Positions 1 to 10,393 are shown, numbered from the stretch's first letter. The stretch is DNA of 64,000 nt from Sphingomonas sp. 28-66-16 (GCA_002281485.1 NCGF01000011.1:62001-126000); one strand, 5' to 3'. The notes: generated by a model from the sequence alone, not told the origin. Program-made: numbers and translations.

Positions 1-830
1 AGCGTGATCGACGTGCCGGCATCCTTGGCCGCCTTGGCAACGACGTCGGCGATCGGCGTCTTGCCGTCCATCACGAACAGCTGGCTGAGCAGCGCGTTTT
101 CCTTGGCGAACTTCTTGATCGCGCCATCGACCATCTTGGCGATGATATCGGCGGGCTTGCCGCTCTCGGCTGCCCGCTCGGTCGCGATCGCGCGCTCGCG
201 CTCGATCACGTCCTGGTCGAGGCCGGTCTCGTCGAGCGCGAGCGGGAAGGCTGCCGCGATGTGCATCGCGATCTGCTTGCCAAGCGGGGCAAGCACGTCT
301 TCGCCGGCATCGCTCTCGAGCGCGACGAGCACGCCGATCTTGCCAAGCCCTGGGGCGGCGGCGTTGTGAACGTACGGCACGACCGCACCCTGGGTCACCT
401 CCAGGCGGCGCGCGCGGCGCAGCGTCTGGTTCTCGCCGATCGTCGCGATGTTGTTGGTCAGCACTTCCTCGACGGTCTTGCCGCCGAGATGCGCTGCCTT
501 GATCACGTCGAGATCGTCGCCGAGTTCGAGCGCGACCGAGGTCACGTCGCGGACGAACGTCTGGAACTGCTCGTTCTTGGCGACGAAATCGGTTTCCGAA
601 TTGACTTCGACGGCGGCGCCCCTGGTGCCCGACACCTCGACCCCGATCAGGCCCTCAGCGGCGGTGCGGCTCGACTTCTTGGCAGCGGCAGCGAGGCCCT
701 TGGTGCGCAGCCAATCCATGGCGGCATCCATGTCGCCCTGAGTCTCGGCAAGCGCCTTCTTGCAATCCATCATGCCCGCGCCACTCTTTTCGCGCAGATC
801 CTTGACGGCGGCGGCTGTGATCTCGGCCAT
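1..830 (-). CDS. tsf: Translation elongation factor Ts (3' end beyond window)
   Basis: EF-Ts is the nucleotide exchange factor that recharges EF-Tu from GDP to GTP in the cytoplasm. The 276 codons visible begin [20 protein letters not shown], the family N-terminus, and contain the [10 protein letters not shown] motif of the core that contacts EF-Tu. The stop codon lies left of the window, so roughly 30 C-terminal residues are missing compared with a usual length near 308. The ATG at 828-830 is preceded by GAGGAAG at good spacing. It lies 88 bp downstream of rpsB on the same strand, the conserved rpsB-tsf operon. The assignment is secure. Confidence 0.97.
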   Translation of the reverse strand, partial: MAEITAAAVKDLREKSGAGMMDCKKALAETQGDMDAAMDWLRTKGLAAAAKKSSRTAAEGLIGVEVSGTRGAAVEVNSETDFVAKNEQFQTFVRDVTSVALELGDDLDVIKAAHLGGKTVEEVLTNNIATIGENQTLRRARRLEVTQGAVVPYVHNAAAPGLGKIGVLVALESDAGEDVLAPLGKQIAMHIAAAFPLALDETGLDQDVIERERAIATERAAESGKPADIIAKMVDGAIKKFAKENALLSQLFVMDGKTPIADVVAKAAKDAGTSIT

Positions 831-918
831 GTCTTACTTCCTCTTTATCGTCGTATATGGATGCGGGCGGGGGAAGGCCTGTGCCCTACCCCGCCCATAT
901 TTCAGTTCGGAGACGCGA

Positions 919-1761
919 TCAGGCGTCGAGCTGCTGCTCGCCGGCGGCGGCAGTCTCGGGCATGGTCGCGGCGGCAACCATTTCCGGGTCGGCGGCAACC
1001 TCAGCGGGCGCGGCGAGCGCCTCTTCGGCCGGCGGCTCGTCCATCGAGCCGAGATCACGGCCGCTCGCTGCCTGCTGCTGCTGGCCACCACGGGTCGCCG
1101 CGATCGCGATCGCTTCGCAATAGAGGCGGATCGCGCGGCTGGCGTCGTCGTTCGCGGGGACCGGGAAGGCGATACCATCGGGCGAGACGTTCGAATCGAG
1201 GATCGCAACGACCGGGATACCCAGCGTGTTGGCTTCCTTGATCGCCAGCTCTTCCTTGTTGGCGTCGATCACGAACATCACGTCCGGGATGCCGCCCATG
1301 TCGCGGATGCCGCCGAGCGACAGATCGAGCTTGTCCTTTTCGCGCGTGAGCTGGAGCACTTCCTTCTTGGTGAGGCCGGTAGTGTCGCCCGACAGCTGCT
1401 CTTCGAGCGTCTTCAGCCGCTTAATCGACCCCGAGATCGTCTTCCAGTTGGTGAGCATGCCGCCCAGCCAACGGTGATTGACGAAATGCTGGCCCGAACG
1501 GCGCGCGGCGTCGGCTACGGCTTCCTGCGCCTGGCGCTTGGTGCCCACGAACAGCACCTTGCCGCCCGAGGCGGTCGAGGCGGCGACGAATTCGAGCGCG
1601 CGCGCGAACAGCGGTACCGTCTGGCTGAGATCGAGAATATGGACGCCGTTGCGGTCGCCAAAGATATAGGGCTTCATTTTCGGATTCCAGCGGTGAGTCT
1701 GGTGGCCGAAATGCGCGCCTGTTTCGAGCAATTGCTGCATCGTGACGACTGGTGCCGCCAT
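919..1761 (-). CDS. rpsB: 30S ribosomal protein S2
   Basis: This is a 280-residue S2 protein of the small ribosomal subunit. The start at [20 protein letters not shown] is chosen over an upstream in-frame ATG because it matches the family N-terminus and has GGAAAGGA just upstream. Conserved S2 stretches [26 protein letters not shown] and [16 protein letters not shown] are all present. The last 50 or so residues form an Ala/Glu/Pro-rich tail, common in alphaproteobacterial S2. It is the first gene of the rpsB-tsf operon. A hairpin lies in its leader and a plausible sigma70 promoter about 100 bp upstream. Confidence 0.98.
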   Translation of the reverse strand: MAAPVVTMQQLLETGAHFGHQTHRWNPKMKPYIFGDRNGVHILDLSQTVPLFARALEFVAASTASGGKVLFVGTKRQAQEAVADAARRSGQHFVNHRWLGGMLTNWKTISGSIKRLKTLEEQLSGDTTGLTKKEVLQLTREKDKLDLSLGGIRDMGGIPDVMFVIDANKEELAIKEANTLGIPVVAILDSNVSPDGIAFPVPANDDASRAIRLYCEAIAIAATRGGQQQQAASGRDLGSMDEPPAEEALAAPAEVAADPEMVAAATMPETAAAGEQQLDA

Positions 1762-1801
1762 AGGTAATTCCTTTCCGGTTGTGCCTCTGGGAAGCGAGTA
1801 A

Positions 1802-1816
1802 TCCGGGAAACCCGGA
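1802..1816 (-). other. Hairpin in the rpsB leader
   Basis: TCCGGG-AAA-CCCGGA on the plus strand gives a perfect 6-bp stem with a 3-nt loop in the untranslated leader of rpsB, about 40 nt before the start codon. S2 is known to autoregulate its mRNA in other bacteria. Whether this hairpin takes part is inference. Confidence 0.4.
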
Positions 1817-1856
1817 CACCGGCTATATGTGCTTCCCATGCGGTGTGAAGGCGCGC

Positions 1857-1885
1857 GCTTTAGCCCAAGGCCCTGCCGAGTTCAA
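1857..1885 (-). promoter_or_regulatory. Candidate sigma70 promoter of rpsB-tsf
   Basis: On the minus strand TTGAAC (1880-1885) and TAAAGC (1857-1862) are separated by exactly 17 bp. This would give a leader of about 90 nt containing the hairpin at 1802-1816. The -10 is imperfect, and the call rests on sequence resemblance only. Confidence 0.4.
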
Positions 1886-1945
1886 GGGGCCTATCGGCGG
1901 CCGCAAGCGCGCGGAAACATTTACAGAACATTTTCTTCAAGGCCG

Positions 1946-1974
1946 TTGACAAACGGAACATTAATCGAACATAA
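1946..1974 (+). promoter_or_regulatory. Strong sigma70-like promoter of the small membrane protein gene
   Basis: A perfect TTGACA (1946-1951) is followed after 17 bp by ACATAA (1969-1974), or after 18 bp by CATAAA. It points toward the small ORF at 2058. The SOS box at 1956-1970 fills the spacer and touches the -10, where a bound repressor would exclude RNA polymerase. Confidence 0.6.
1956..1970 (+). promoter_or_regulatory. Alphaproteobacterial LexA (SOS) box
   Basis: GAACATTAATCGAAC is an exact GAAC-N7-GAAC direct repeat (GTTC-N7-GTTC on the other strand), the established LexA-binding motif of alphaproteobacteria. It sits inside the promoter at 1946-1974, which supports repression of the downstream small membrane protein gene. 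The match is seen directly; LexA binding is inferred. Confidence 0.65.
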
Positions 1975-2057
1975 AACGATCACATCGTGTTTCGAGAAAC
2001 AAACCGGCCTCATGGCGTCGAAAGCCGAACAGGTCGTCGTTGACGGGAGTTGTCCAG

Positions 2058-2288
2058 ATGATCGCGCTGTTCGGAGTTGCCCTTTTCGCCGTCGCCCTTG
2101 CCGCCGTCTTCGCGGTGTTCGCCACGACGCTGATCCCCGCGCTTCCGCGCATCGCTGCGTTGCTTCGCGACGGGGCTGTCCCGATGGTCGACGAACACCC
2201 GATCGCCATCGCTGCCCACCGCGGCCGGCCACGCCGGATCGTCAAGCGGACGGCGCCGTTCCAGCGGGTTTCCCGCGTAGCCGCTTGA
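2058..2288 (+). CDS. Small single-pass membrane protein, probable SOS-induced gene
   Basis: This 76-residue protein is of no family I recognise. Residues 1-26 are strongly hydrophobic (MIALFGVALFAVALAAVFAV and on), forming one membrane segment. A short amphipathic stretch (IPALPRIAALLRDG) and a basic tail (RGRPRRIVKR) follow. The ATG at 2058 has GGGAG eight bases upstream, and a TTG 18 nt earlier is a less likely start. The gene has its own TTGACA promoter containing a perfect alphaproteobacterial LexA box. Its 3' end overlaps the end of convergent pssA by 47 bp. Size, topology and SOS control recall SidA, the small membrane cell-division inhibitor of Caulobacter, but I see no sequence identity, so the function is unknown. 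Confidence 0.6.
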   Translation: MIALFGVALFAVALAAVFAVFATTLIPALPRIAALLRDGAVPMVDEHPIAIAAHRGRPRRIVKRTAPFQRVSRVAA

Positions 2289-3024
2289 TCCGGCCGTAGT
2301 TGCGGATGCTGAACGGGATCGAGACCAGATAGGCAGCGCAGATGAAGGTCAGCATGTGCCACGGCGCGGAAACGAACGCCGCACCGATCAGCACGATGAC
2401 CGCCATTGCCTCGAACCGGATCGAGCTGCGCAGCTTGAGCGATGACCAGCTGAACGTCGCGAGGCTCGACGCCATCAACATCGCAACGAACGCGATCCAC
2501 GGGCCGACCAGCCACGCCGACCGAAAGATCGGCAATTCGGTCCAGAACCACAGATAGAGCGGCAACATCGCGAGCCCGGCGCCCGCCGGCGCGGGAATGC
2601 CGGTGAGGAAGCCCGCCGATTTGTGCGGCTGTTCGGTGGTGTCGATCGCGGCGTTGAAGCGCGCGAGCCGAAGCGCGCAGAAGACGGCGAAGACAAGCGC
2701 GCAAAGCCAGCCGACCCGCGGCATCACGCTCAGCGACCAGAGATAGATGATCAGCGCGGGCGACACGCCGAAGGAGATCGCGTCGGCCAACGAATCGAGC
2801 TCGGCGCCGAAACGGCTCTCGCCGCGCACCATCCGCGCGATCCGGCCATCGAGCCCGTCGAGCACCGCCGCGATCATGATCATCGTCACGGCAAGCTGCC
2901 ATTCGCCCGAAATCGCGAACCGGATGCCGGTCAACCCCGAACACAGCGCGAGCGCAGTGACCGCGTTCGGCGCGACGGCGCGGAGCGGCAGGCCGCGCGG
3001 CACCCGCGGCGTCGGTCGCCTCAT
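2242..3024 (-). CDS. pssA: CDP-diacylglycerol--serine O-phosphatidyltransferase
   Basis: The enzyme makes phosphatidylserine from CDP-diacylglycerol and serine at the inner membrane, the step before Psd. The 260-residue protein carries the complete CDP-alcohol phosphatidyltransferase motif D56-x2-DG-x2-AR-x8-G-x3-D77-x3-D81, and about seven hydrophobic segments follow. The ATG at 3022-3024 is the only in-frame methionine near the family N-terminus; the longer ORF reaches into psd. It starts 31 bp after psd, so the two consecutive enzymes of phosphatidylethanolamine synthesis are one operon. The 3' end overlaps the convergent small membrane protein gene. Confidence 0.95.
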   Translation of the reverse strand: MRRPTPRVPRGLPLRAVAPNAVTALALCSGLTGIRFAISGEWQLAVTMIMIAAVLDGLDGRIARMVRGESRFGAELDSLADAISFGVSPALIIYLWSLSVMPRVGWLCALVFAVFCALRLARFNAAIDTTEQPHKSAGFLTGIPAPAGAGLAMLPLYLWFWTELPIFRSAWLVGPWIAFVAMLMASSLATFSWSSLKLRSSIRFEAMAVIVLIGAAFVSAPWHMLTFICAAYLVSIPFSIRNYGRIKRLRGKPAGTAPSA

Positions 3025-3055
3025 GTCGATCGCATCGTCGGCGCCGGGCGCCGGG

Positions 3056-3784
3056 TCATTGCGCGATCCCGAGCGGGGTCTTTCCCTGCACCCGTGCCAG
3101 CACCGTTTCGCCCGCAACCGATCGCTGGCCCAGAATCACCTGGCACGCGCAATCATCGGGCAGATAGACGTCGACACGGCTGCCGAAGCGGATCAGCCCG
3201 ATGCGCTGGCCGCTGGCGACCATGTCGCCCGGCTTGACGAAGCCGACGATCCGGCGCGCAACGAGGCCGGCAATCTGGGTAAATCCGATCAGCCGCCCGT
3301 CCCGACCTTCGACGAGGATATGCTGGCGCTCATTCTCGTCGCTTGCCTTGTCGAGATCGGCGTTGAGGAATTTGCCTGAAATATAGATGACTTGCCGGAT
3401 CGTCCCCCCGATCGGCGTGCGATTGATGTGCACGTCGAACACGCTCATGAAAATCGACACACGGACGAGCGGCGCGTTTCCGAGCGCCCGATCGCCAGCG
3501 AGCTCGATCGGCACGGGGACACGCTCGATCATCGTGATCAGCCCATCGGCCGGCGCGACGATCAGGTCATCGCCCTGCGGCGTCACGCGCACGGGATCGC
3601 GAAAGAACAGCGCCACCCAGGCGGTCAAGCCGATCAGCGGCCAGGTCAGCGTATCCCACACGAAAAACGAGAGAAAGGCGACGGCGCCGGCGATCAGCGC
3701 GTATTTGCGTCCTTCCGGGTGGATGTCGGGAAAGCGCCATTTTACCGCGGGAGCGGTCGCTGGCGACGGGTCAATCAATGGCAT
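3056..3784 (-). CDS. psd: Phosphatidylserine decarboxylase, short form
   Basis: Psd decarboxylates phosphatidylserine to phosphatidylethanolamine. The 242-residue protein is the short bacterial form. After an N-terminal hydrophobic region (about 30-60) it has the core motif [16 protein letters not shown] and, near the C-terminus, [13 protein letters not shown]. The Gly-Ser pair there (Ser about 202) is where such proenzymes self-cleave to form the pyruvoyl cofactor. The start [11 protein letters not shown] was chosen because the 43 upstream residues of the longer ORF are not family-like. It is co-transcribed with pssA. Confidence 0.95.
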   Translation of the reverse strand: MPLIDPSPATAPAVKWRFPDIHPEGRKYALIAGAVAFLSFFVWDTLTWPLIGLTAWVALFFRDPVRVTPQGDDLIVAPADGLITMIERVPVPIELAGDRALGNAPLVRVSIFMSVFDVHINRTPIGGTIRQVIYISGKFLNADLDKASDENERQHILVEGRDGRLIGFTQIAGLVARRIVGFVKPGDMVASGQRIGLIRFGSRVDVYLPDDCACQVILGQRSVAGETVLARVQGKTPLGIAQ

Positions 3785-3936
3785 CCCTCCATCGTAGCTT
3801 GCGCAGTGCAGCAATTCAACGTGGTTCGCAGACGATGCTGGGCAGCACGACAATCCAGCCGGAGCAGGTTGATCAAGCCGAGCCTTCATCCTAGACGCAT
3901 CGCAACATCCCACTCCCTAGGAAAAGCGAGCAATCG

Positions 3937-5157
3937 ATGGCGAAGATCAAGGTGAAGACGCCCGTCGTGGAAATCGACGGCGACGAGATGACGCGGATCA
4001 TCTGGCAATGGATTCGCGAGCGTCTCATCCTCCCCTATCTGGACATCGATCTCGATTATTACGATCTCGGCATCGAAAAGCGCGACGAAACCGATGACCG
4101 GATCACTGTCGAGTCCGCTCGGGCGATCCAGAAATACGGCGTGGGCGTGAAGTGCGCGACGATCACCCCGGACGAGGACCGGGTGAAGGAATTCAATCTC
4201 AAGAAAATGTGGAAATCGCCCAACGGCACGATCCGCAACATCCTGGGCGGCGTGGTGTTTCGCGAGCCGATCGTGATCAAGAACGTGCCGCGGCTGATCC
4301 CGAGCTGGACCCACCCGATCGTCGTCGGTCGCCACGCGTTCGGCGACCAGTATCGCGCGACCGATTTCCGCGTCCCAGGGCCCGGCAAATTGCGGCTGGT
4401 GTTCGAGGGCGACGACGGCACCGTCATCGACGAAGAGGTCTTCCGCTACCCGTCGTCGGGCGTGGCGCTCGCGATGTACAATCTCGACGATTCGATCCGC
4501 GATTTCGCGCGCGCCTCGATGCATTACGGGCTCAACCTCAAATGGCCGGTCTATCTGTCGACCAAGAACACCATCCTCAAAGCCTATGATGGCCGCTTCA
4601 AGGATTTGTTTGCCGAAGTTTTCGAAAGCGAATTCAAGGATAAGTTCAAGGAAGCGGGCATCGTCTATGAGCATCGCCTGATCGATGACATGGTGGCATC
4701 GGCGCTCAAATGGCACGGCGAATTCGTCTGGGCCTGCAAGAATTACGACGGTGACGTCCAGTCCGATCAGGTCGCGCAGGGCTTCGGCTCGCTCGGTCTG
4801 ATGACTTCGGTATTGCTCACCCCCGACGGCAAGACCGTCGAGGCGGAGGCGGCGCACGGCACCGTGACGCGCCATTTCCGCCAGCACGAGCAGGGCAAGG
4901 CGACCTCGACCAACCCGATCGCCTCGATCTTCGCCTGGACCGGAGGCCTAAAATATCGCGGCAAGTTCGACGGGACCCCTGAGGTCACCCAGTTCGCCGA
5001 AACGCTCGAGCGGGTCTGCATCGAAACCGTCGAAAACGGCCATATGACCAAGGATCTGGCGCTGCTGATCGGCCCCAATCAGGCGTGGATGACGACCGAG
5101 CAGTTCTTCGAGCAAGTCCGGCTCAATCTCGAAACCGCGATGGGGGTGGGTGCCTGA
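3937..5157 (+). CDS. icd: NADP-dependent isocitrate dehydrogenase (eukaryotic-like type)
   Basis: The enzyme oxidatively decarboxylates isocitrate to 2-oxoglutarate in the TCA cycle and yields NADPH. The 406-residue length and the N-terminus [20 protein letters not shown] place it in the dimeric eukaryotic-like IDH subfamily common in alphaproteobacteria, not the E. coli type. Visible substrate and metal motifs include [29 protein letters not shown] and [13 protein letters not shown]. The ATG lies 16 nt after a CCCTAGGAAAAG stretch. It is transcribed divergently from psd as a single gene. Confidence 0.97.
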   Translation: MAKIKVKTPVVEIDGDEMTRIIWQWIRERLILPYLDIDLDYYDLGIEKRDETDDRITVESARAIQKYGVGVKCATITPDEDRVKEFNLKKMWKSPNGTIRNILGGVVFREPIVIKNVPRLIPSWTHPIVVGRHAFGDQYRATDFRVPGPGKLRLVFEGDDGTVIDEEVFRYPSSGVALAMYNLDDSIRDFARASMHYGLNLKWPVYLSTKNTILKAYDGRFKDLFAEVFESEFKDKFKEAGIVYEHRLIDDMVASALKWHGEFVWACKNYDGDVQSDQVAQGFGSLGLMTSVLLTPDGKTVEAEAAHGTVTRHFRQHEQGKATSTNPIASIFAWTGGLKYRGKFDGTPEVTQFAETLERVCIETVENGHMTKDLALLIGPNQAWMTTEQFFEQVRLNLETAMGVGA

Positions 5158-5237
5158 CCGCACTGAAACTGCGCTGACGTAACGCAAAGATGAAGGGATA
5201 AGCTGACAAAGCATCGCTTGTTCGCCTAGATGGTAGC

Positions 5238-7028
5238 ATGGCGATCGGACTGGACAGCAAAGGCTTTGCCGACACGCTCGTGATCCTGGGCGCGGCGGGG
5301 ATCGTCATACCGGCCTTCGCGCGTGCCAAAGTCAGTCCGGTGATCGGCTTCATCCTGGTGGGTCTGCTGGTCGGCCCATCGGGGCTCGGCGCGCTGGTCG
5401 GCGATTATCCGTGGCTGCGACACGTCACGATCTCCGATGCCGCCGCGATCGAGCCTTTCGCCGAGTTCGGGATCATCCTGCTGCTCTTCTCGATCGGGCT
5501 CGAACTGTCGTTCAAGCGGCTGTGGTCGATGCGCGGCGCCGTTTTCGGCACGGGCGCTGCCGAACTGATCGTCTCTGGGCTGGCAATCGGTGCGGCGCTG
5601 CATTTGCTCGGCCAGAGCTGGACCGGCGCGATCGCGCTTGGGCTGGCGCTCTCGCTGTCGTCGACGGCGCTTGTCCTGCCGATTGTCGGGGCGGGCAGCA
5701 CGGTGGGGCGGCTCGCCTTTGCGATGCTGCTGTTCGAAGATCTGGCGCTCGTGCCGATCATCTTCGCGCTGGCCACGCTCGCGCCCGGCATGCCGGGCAG
5801 CAGCGGCGCATTGATCGGCGTGCTCGGGACGGCCACCCTCACCGTCGTCGCGATTTTCGTCGGCGGCCGGTTCGTGCTGCCCCGGCTGTTTGCCCAGGCG
5901 GCCCGCACCAAAAGCCCCGAATTGTTCCTCGCCGCTTCGTTGCTGGTGGTGATCGTTTCCAGCCTCGCGACCAGCGCCGCCGGCCTGTCGCCGATCGTCG
6001 GCGCGCTGCTCGCGGGTCTGCTGATCGCCGAGACCGATTACCACAACGAAGTCGAGGTGATCACCGCACCGTTCAAGGGGCTCGCGCTCGGCGTGTTCCT
6101 GATCACCGTCGGCATGAGCCTCGATCTGCGGTTGATCGCGCTGCACTGGGTCGGGCTGGCGGCGGCAACCTTCGGGGTCGTCGCGGTCAAGGCCGCCGTG
6201 ACGCTCGGCCTGCTCAAATTGTCGGGCGTGCGCAATGCCGTCGCGGCAGAGACCGGGCTGCTGATGGCGAGCCCTTCGGAAACGACGCTGATCGTGCTCG
6301 GCGCCGCCGCGCAGGCCCAGCTCATCATGCCGTCGACCGCCAGCTTCTGGCAGACGGTCACGGCGATCGGGCTGACGATCACGCCGATCCTCGCCTGGCT
6401 CGGTCGACAGGCGGCGCGGCGGATCGAGCAGCGGACCGCCGGCGATTCGCCCGAGATGGCGATCCCCGAAGAGGGCCCCGGGACGGTCATCATCGGGTTC
6501 GGACGGGTCGGACGGATGGTGGCCGACATGCTCAGGGCACACGGCCAGCCATTTCTTGCCGTCGAGGCCGATATCGACGCCGTCGCCTCGGCGCGCCGCG
6601 AAGGCTATCCGGTGCTGTTCGGCGATGTTGCGCGCCCCGAACTTGTCGATCGCCTCAATCTCGGCCGCGCCAAGGCGCTGATCCTGACGATGGATGATCC
6701 GGTGCTGACGGTGCGGCTCACCCGCCGGGTGCGTGGCTGGGTCCCCAATCTTGCGATCATCGCCCGCGCACGCGACGTCGATCATGCCGCCGAACTCTAT
6801 CGCGCCGGCGCGACCGATGCGGTGCCCGAAACGCTCGAAAGCTCGCTGCAATTGTCCGAAGCGGTGCTGACCGATCTCGGCGTCGCGGTCGGCCCGGTCA
6901 TCGCCTCGATACACGAGAAGCGCGACGAGCTGCGTAAATCGATCAAGCAGGTCGCCGGGCTCGATCGGGAGCCCCGACTGCGCCGCGCGCGCCGCAAGGA
7001 TAATGTCGCTGGCGAAACCGGTGGGTGA
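5238..7028 (+). CDS. CPA2 cation:proton antiporter with TrkA-N domain (YbaL/KefB-like)
   Basis: This is a 596-residue inner-membrane K+/H+ (or Na+/H+) antiporter. Residues about 5-395 are a Na_H_Exchanger membrane domain of 12-13 hydrophobic segments with the typical FGIILLLFSIGLELSFKRLW motif. A cytoplasmic TrkA-N Rossmann domain begins at about 415 (GTVIIGFGRVGRMVADML) and reaches about 535, where NAD(H) or another nucleotide would gate transport. This architecture matches YbaL (RosB). No Kef ancillary subunit is adjacent. The start at 5238 directly precedes the first hydrophobic segment. Confidence 0.9.
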   Translation: MAIGLDSKGFADTLVILGAAGIVIPAFARAKVSPVIGFILVGLLVGPSGLGALVGDYPWLRHVTISDAAAIEPFAEFGIILLLFSIGLELSFKRLWSMRGAVFGTGAAELIVSGLAIGAALHLLGQSWTGAIALGLALSLSSTALVLPIVGAGSTVGRLAFAMLLFEDLALVPIIFALATLAPGMPGSSGALIGVLGTATLTVVAIFVGGRFVLPRLFAQAARTKSPELFLAASLLVVIVSSLATSAAGLSPIVGALLAGLLIAETDYHNEVEVITAPFKGLALGVFLITVGMSLDLRLIALHWVGLAAATFGVVAVKAAVTLGLLKLSGVRNAVAAETGLLMASPSETTLIVLGAAAQAQLIMPSTASFWQTVTAIGLTITPILAWLGRQAARRIEQRTAGDSPEMAIPEEGPGTVIIGFGRVGRMVADMLRAHGQPFLAVEADIDAVASARREGYPVLFGDVARPELVDRLNLGRAKALILTMDDPVLTVRLTRRVRGWVPNLAIIARARDVDHAAELYRAGATDAVPETLESSLQLSEAVLTDLGVAVGPVIASIHEKRDELRKSIKQVAGLDREPRLRRARRKDNVAGETGG

Positions 7029-7061
7029 CCGCCCGAAACCGGCAGCGCCGGCGATCGCGCG

Positions 7062-7670
7062 ATGACGCCACTCGGCTCGCCGTCGAGCCGCCCGGCGCGC
7101 TATCGCGGTCTCGCCGCGGAAACCGGCCGCTGGGCGTGCACCACCTATTTGCGCCTTGCCGGCTGGACGATCGACGGCGATTGGCCGGCGATCGACCGCG
7201 CGGTGTTGCTCGCGGCGCCGCATACCTCGAACTGGGACGGGGTGATCATGCTCGCAGCAGCCGGCCATTACCGGATCAGACTGCGCTGGATGGGCAAGAA
7301 AAGCCTGACGACGGGGCCGTTCGGCTGGCTCGTGCGCTGGGCGGGCTGCGTGCCGATCGATCGCTCGGCCAGCAACGACGTCGTTCGGGCGATGACCGCC
7401 GCCTTCGCCGCTGCCCCCGAGCTGATCCTCGCGATCCCGCCCGAAGGAACGCGCGGGCTGACCCGAGAATGGAAAAGCGGCTTCTACCACATCGCCGTCG
7501 CCGCCGGGGTGCCGATCATCGTGACCGTGCTCGACTATGGCACCAAGACGATCCGCATCGCCAACGTCTTTGCACCGACCGGGGATTATGCGACCGATCT
7601 GCCGCGCCTGCGCGGCTATTACCGCGCCGCGCAAGGCCGAAATCGCCAGAATTTCTCGGCTGACGACTGA
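7062..7670 (+). CDS. Lysophospholipid/glycerol-3-phosphate acyltransferase family protein
   Basis: This 202-residue PlsC-like protein has the catalytic HX4D box in APHTSNWDG (about residues 50-57) and the substrate-binding block IPPEGTRGLTREWKSGFYHIA. A signature IDRS follows the GCVPIDRS strand. The family transfers acyl chains to lysophospholipids. This short form lacks transmembrane helices, and its exact acceptor is unknown. It lies 33 bp after the antiporter and converges with alaS. Confidence 0.85.
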   Translation: MTPLGSPSSRPARYRGLAAETGRWACTTYLRLAGWTIDGDWPAIDRAVLLAAPHTSNWDGVIMLAAAGHYRIRLRWMGKKSLTTGPFGWLVRWAGCVPIDRSASNDVVRAMTAAFAAAPELILAIPPEGTRGLTREWKSGFYHIAVAAGVPIIVTVLDYGTKTIRIANVFAPTGDYATDLPRLRGYYRAAQGRNRQNFSADD

Positions 7671-7691
7671 CCCCGTCGATCGCGCCCGGCG

Positions 7692-10352
7692 TCAGGCGGC
7701 GGCGACCGTCTCCGCGAGCGCTGCCCGCACCGCCGCCACGGCGTCGTTCGCCTTGGCGCCATCGGGCCCGCCGCCCTGGGCCATGTCGGGCCGCCCGCCA
7801 CCGCCTTGACCGCCCAGCACCGCCACTGCGACCCGCAACAGATCGACCGCGTTATAGCGCCCGACCAGATCGTCGCTGATGCCGACCGCGACCGAGGCGC
7901 GACCGTCGTTGACCGCGACGAGCATCGCAATTCCGCTGCCGATCCGCGCCTTGATGTCATCGACCGCGCCGCGCAGCCCCTTGGGATCGAGCCCATCGAT
8001 CACCTGACCGACAAAGCCGACCGAGCCGATGATTTCGGGCCCGGCGGGCGCCGCGCCACCGCCCCCGCCGAGCGCGAGCGCCTTCTTCGCGTCGGCGAGT
8101 TCGCGCTCGAGCCGGCGGCGATCCTCGACCAGCGCGATAACGCGCGCCGGCACCTCGTCCGGGGACGATTTGAGCGCGGCAGCCGCCTCGCGCAACTTCT
8201 CGTCGCGTTCGGCGAGCCACAGCCGCGCGGCTTCGCCGGTCAGCGCCTCGATCCGGCGAATCCCGCTCGACACCGCGCTCTCGCTGATGATCTTGAACAA
8301 GGCGATATCGCCGAGCGCGTCGACATGGGTGCCCCCGCAGAGTTCCACCGAATAGGACGCGGCATCGCCCGTCCCCATGCTCAGCACGCGGACTTCGTCG
8401 CCATATTTCTCGCCGAACAGTGCCATCGCGCCGGCCGCAATCGCGTCGTCGGGGGTCATCAGCCGCGTGCTGACCGGCTCGTTGCCGCGAATCTGCCGAT
8501 TCACGTCGGCCTCGACCGCCGCAATCTCGGCCGCGCTCAACGCATTGGGATGCGAGAAATCGAAGCGCAGGCGATCGGGCGCGACGAGGCTGCCCTTCTG
8601 GGTGACATGCCCGCCGAGCCGTGCGCGGAGCGCCGCGTGGAGCAGATGCGTCGACGAATGGTTGGCACGCACCCGATCGCGCCGCTCGGCATCGACCGCG
8701 AGATGGACGTTGTCGCCCACCGTGATCGTGCCCGCCTCGATCGTCGCACGATGGACGTGCAGCCGCCCCACCGCCTTGCTGGTGTCGTCGACCACCGCGC
8801 GCAGCCCGGCATCGGTGGTGATCGTCCCGGCGTCGCCCATCTGGCCGCCGCTCTCGCCGTAGAAGGGCGTCTGGTTGGTCAACACCAGCACGGTTTCGCC
8901 CGCGGCAGCGCGATCGATGCGGGCGCCGTCCTTGACCAGCGCGACGACCTGCCCCTCGCCCTCGTCGGCTGTATAGCCCGTGAATTCGGTGCCGCCCTTT
9001 TCCTCGGCGATGTCGAACCAGATGTCGTCCGACGCGCGCTCGCCGGATCCCTTCCAGGCGGCGCGCGCGGCGCGCTTCTGTTCGGCCATCGCGGCATCGA
9101 ATCCGGCATGATCGACCCCGAACTGCTGCGCACGCAGCGCATCTTCGGTCAGATCGAACGGGAAGCCGAAGGTATCGTAGAGCTTGAACGCGGTCGCGCC
9201 GGGCAACACGTCGCCCGGCCGCATGCCGGCGGTCGCCTCGTCGAGCAGCTTGAGGCCCTTGTCGAGCGTCTGGCGGAAACGCGTTTCCTCCTGGAGCAGC
9301 GTCGCTTCGATCGATTGCTGCGCGCGGACGAGCTCGGGATAGGCCGCGCCCATTTCGGCGACCAGCGCCGGCACCAGCCGGTGCATCAGCGCATCCTTCG
9401 CACCGAGGATATGCGCGTGGCGCATCGCCCGGCGCATGATACGTCGCAGCACATAGCCCCGGCCCTCGTTCGCCGGCAGCACGCCATCGGCGACCAGAAA
9501 GCCCGAGGTGCGCAAATGATCGGCGATCACCCGGTGGCTCGCGGTGTTGGCGCCGTCGGGCGCGGTATGGCTGAGCGCGCTCGACGCCGCGATCAGCGCC
9601 CTGAAGGTGTCGGTATCATAATTGTCGTGGACGCCCTGAAGCACGGCCGCGATCCGCTCGAGCCCCATGCCGGTATCGATCGACGGCCGCGGCAGCGCGG
9701 TGCGGGTGCCGTCGGCCGATTGCTCGAACTGCATGAAGACGAGATTCCAGATCTCGACGAAGCGGTCGCCGTCCTCATCGGGGCTGCCCGGCGGACCGCC
9801 GGGAATGTGATCGCCGTGATCGTAGAAGATCTCGGAGCACGGCCCGCACGGCCCGGTATCGCCCATCGACCAGAAATTGTCGCTCGTCGCGATCCGGATG
9901 ATCCGGCTTTCGGGCAGCCCGGCGATCTTTTTCCAGAGGTCGAACGCTTCGTCGTCGGTGTGGTAGACGGTGACGGTCAGCCGGTTCGGGTCGAGCCCCC
10001 AGTCGCGCGTCAGCAGCGTCCAGGCAAGGCCGATCGCGCGTTCCTTGAAATAGTCGCCGAACGAGAAATTGCCGAGCATTTCGAAGAAGGTGTGATGCCG
10101 CGCGGTATAGCCGACATTGTCGAGATCATTGTGCTTGCCACCGGCGCGGACGCATTTCTGGCTCGACACGGCCGTTTGATAGGGGCGCGTCTCCAACCCG
10201 GTGAACACGTTCTTGAACGGCACCATCCCCGCGTTGACGAACATCAGCGTCGGGTCGTTGTGCGGCACGAGCGGTGCCGAAGGCACGCGCGCATGCCCCT
10301 CACCGGCGAAATATTCGAGAAAGCCGCGGCGGATGTCGTTGGTCGATGTCAT
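7692..10352 (-). CDS. alaS: Alanyl-tRNA synthetase
   Basis: The 886-residue class II synthetase is full length. The N-terminal aminoacylation domain has the family start [27 protein letters not shown] and [18 protein letters not shown]. The editing domain carries its zinc motifs [12 protein letters not shown] and [12 protein letters not shown] Gly-rich linker ([11 protein letters not shown]) leads into the C-terminal DHHA1 domain with [16 protein letters not shown]. The gene lies 41 bp downstream of the M24 peptidase on the same strand and converges with the acyltransferase. Confidence 0.98.
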   Translation of the reverse strand: MTSTNDIRRGFLEYFAGEGHARVPSAPLVPHNDPTLMFVNAGMVPFKNVFTGLETRPYQTAVSSQKCVRAGGKHNDLDNVGYTARHHTFFEMLGNFSFGDYFKERAIGLAWTLLTRDWGLDPNRLTVTVYHTDDEAFDLWKKIAGLPESRIIRIATSDNFWSMGDTGPCGPCSEIFYDHGDHIPGGPPGSPDEDGDRFVEIWNLVFMQFEQSADGTRTALPRPSIDTGMGLERIAAVLQGVHDNYDTDTFRALIAASSALSHTAPDGANTASHRVIADHLRTSGFLVADGVLPANEGRGYVLRRIMRRAMRHAHILGAKDALMHRLVPALVAEMGAAYPELVRAQQSIEATLLQEETRFRQTLDKGLKLLDEATAGMRPGDVLPGATAFKLYDTFGFPFDLTEDALRAQQFGVDHAGFDAAMAEQKRAARAAWKGSGERASDDIWFDIAEEKGGTEFTGYTADEGEGQVVALVKDGARIDRAAAGETVLVLTNQTPFYGESGGQMGDAGTITTDAGLRAVVDDTSKAVGRLHVHRATIEAGTITVGDNVHLAVDAERRDRVRANHSSTHLLHAALRARLGGHVTQKGSLVAPDRLRFDFSHPNALSAAEIAAVEADVNRQIRGNEPVSTRLMTPDDAIAAGAMALFGEKYGDEVRVLSMGTGDAASYSVELCGGTHVDALGDIALFKIISESAVSSGIRRIEALTGEAARLWLAERDEKLREAAAALKSSPDEVPARVIALVEDRRRLERELADAKKALALGGGGGAAPAGPEIIGSVGFVGQVIDGLDPKGLRGAVDDIKARIGSGIAMLVAVNDGRASVAVGISDDLVGRYNAVDLLRVAVAVLGGQGGGGRPDMAQGGGPDGAKANDAVAAVRAALAETVAAA

Positions 10353-10393
10353 CCCGGTGATTTAGGCGGGGGGGCGGAAATTGCCAAGGCGCA

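Noticed and set aside
5226-7634. An 802-codon minus-strand ORF opposite the antiporter and acyltransferase
   Set aside because: Low-complexity Arg/Asp/Gln-rich translation with no family features. Both plus-strand genes carry complete domains.
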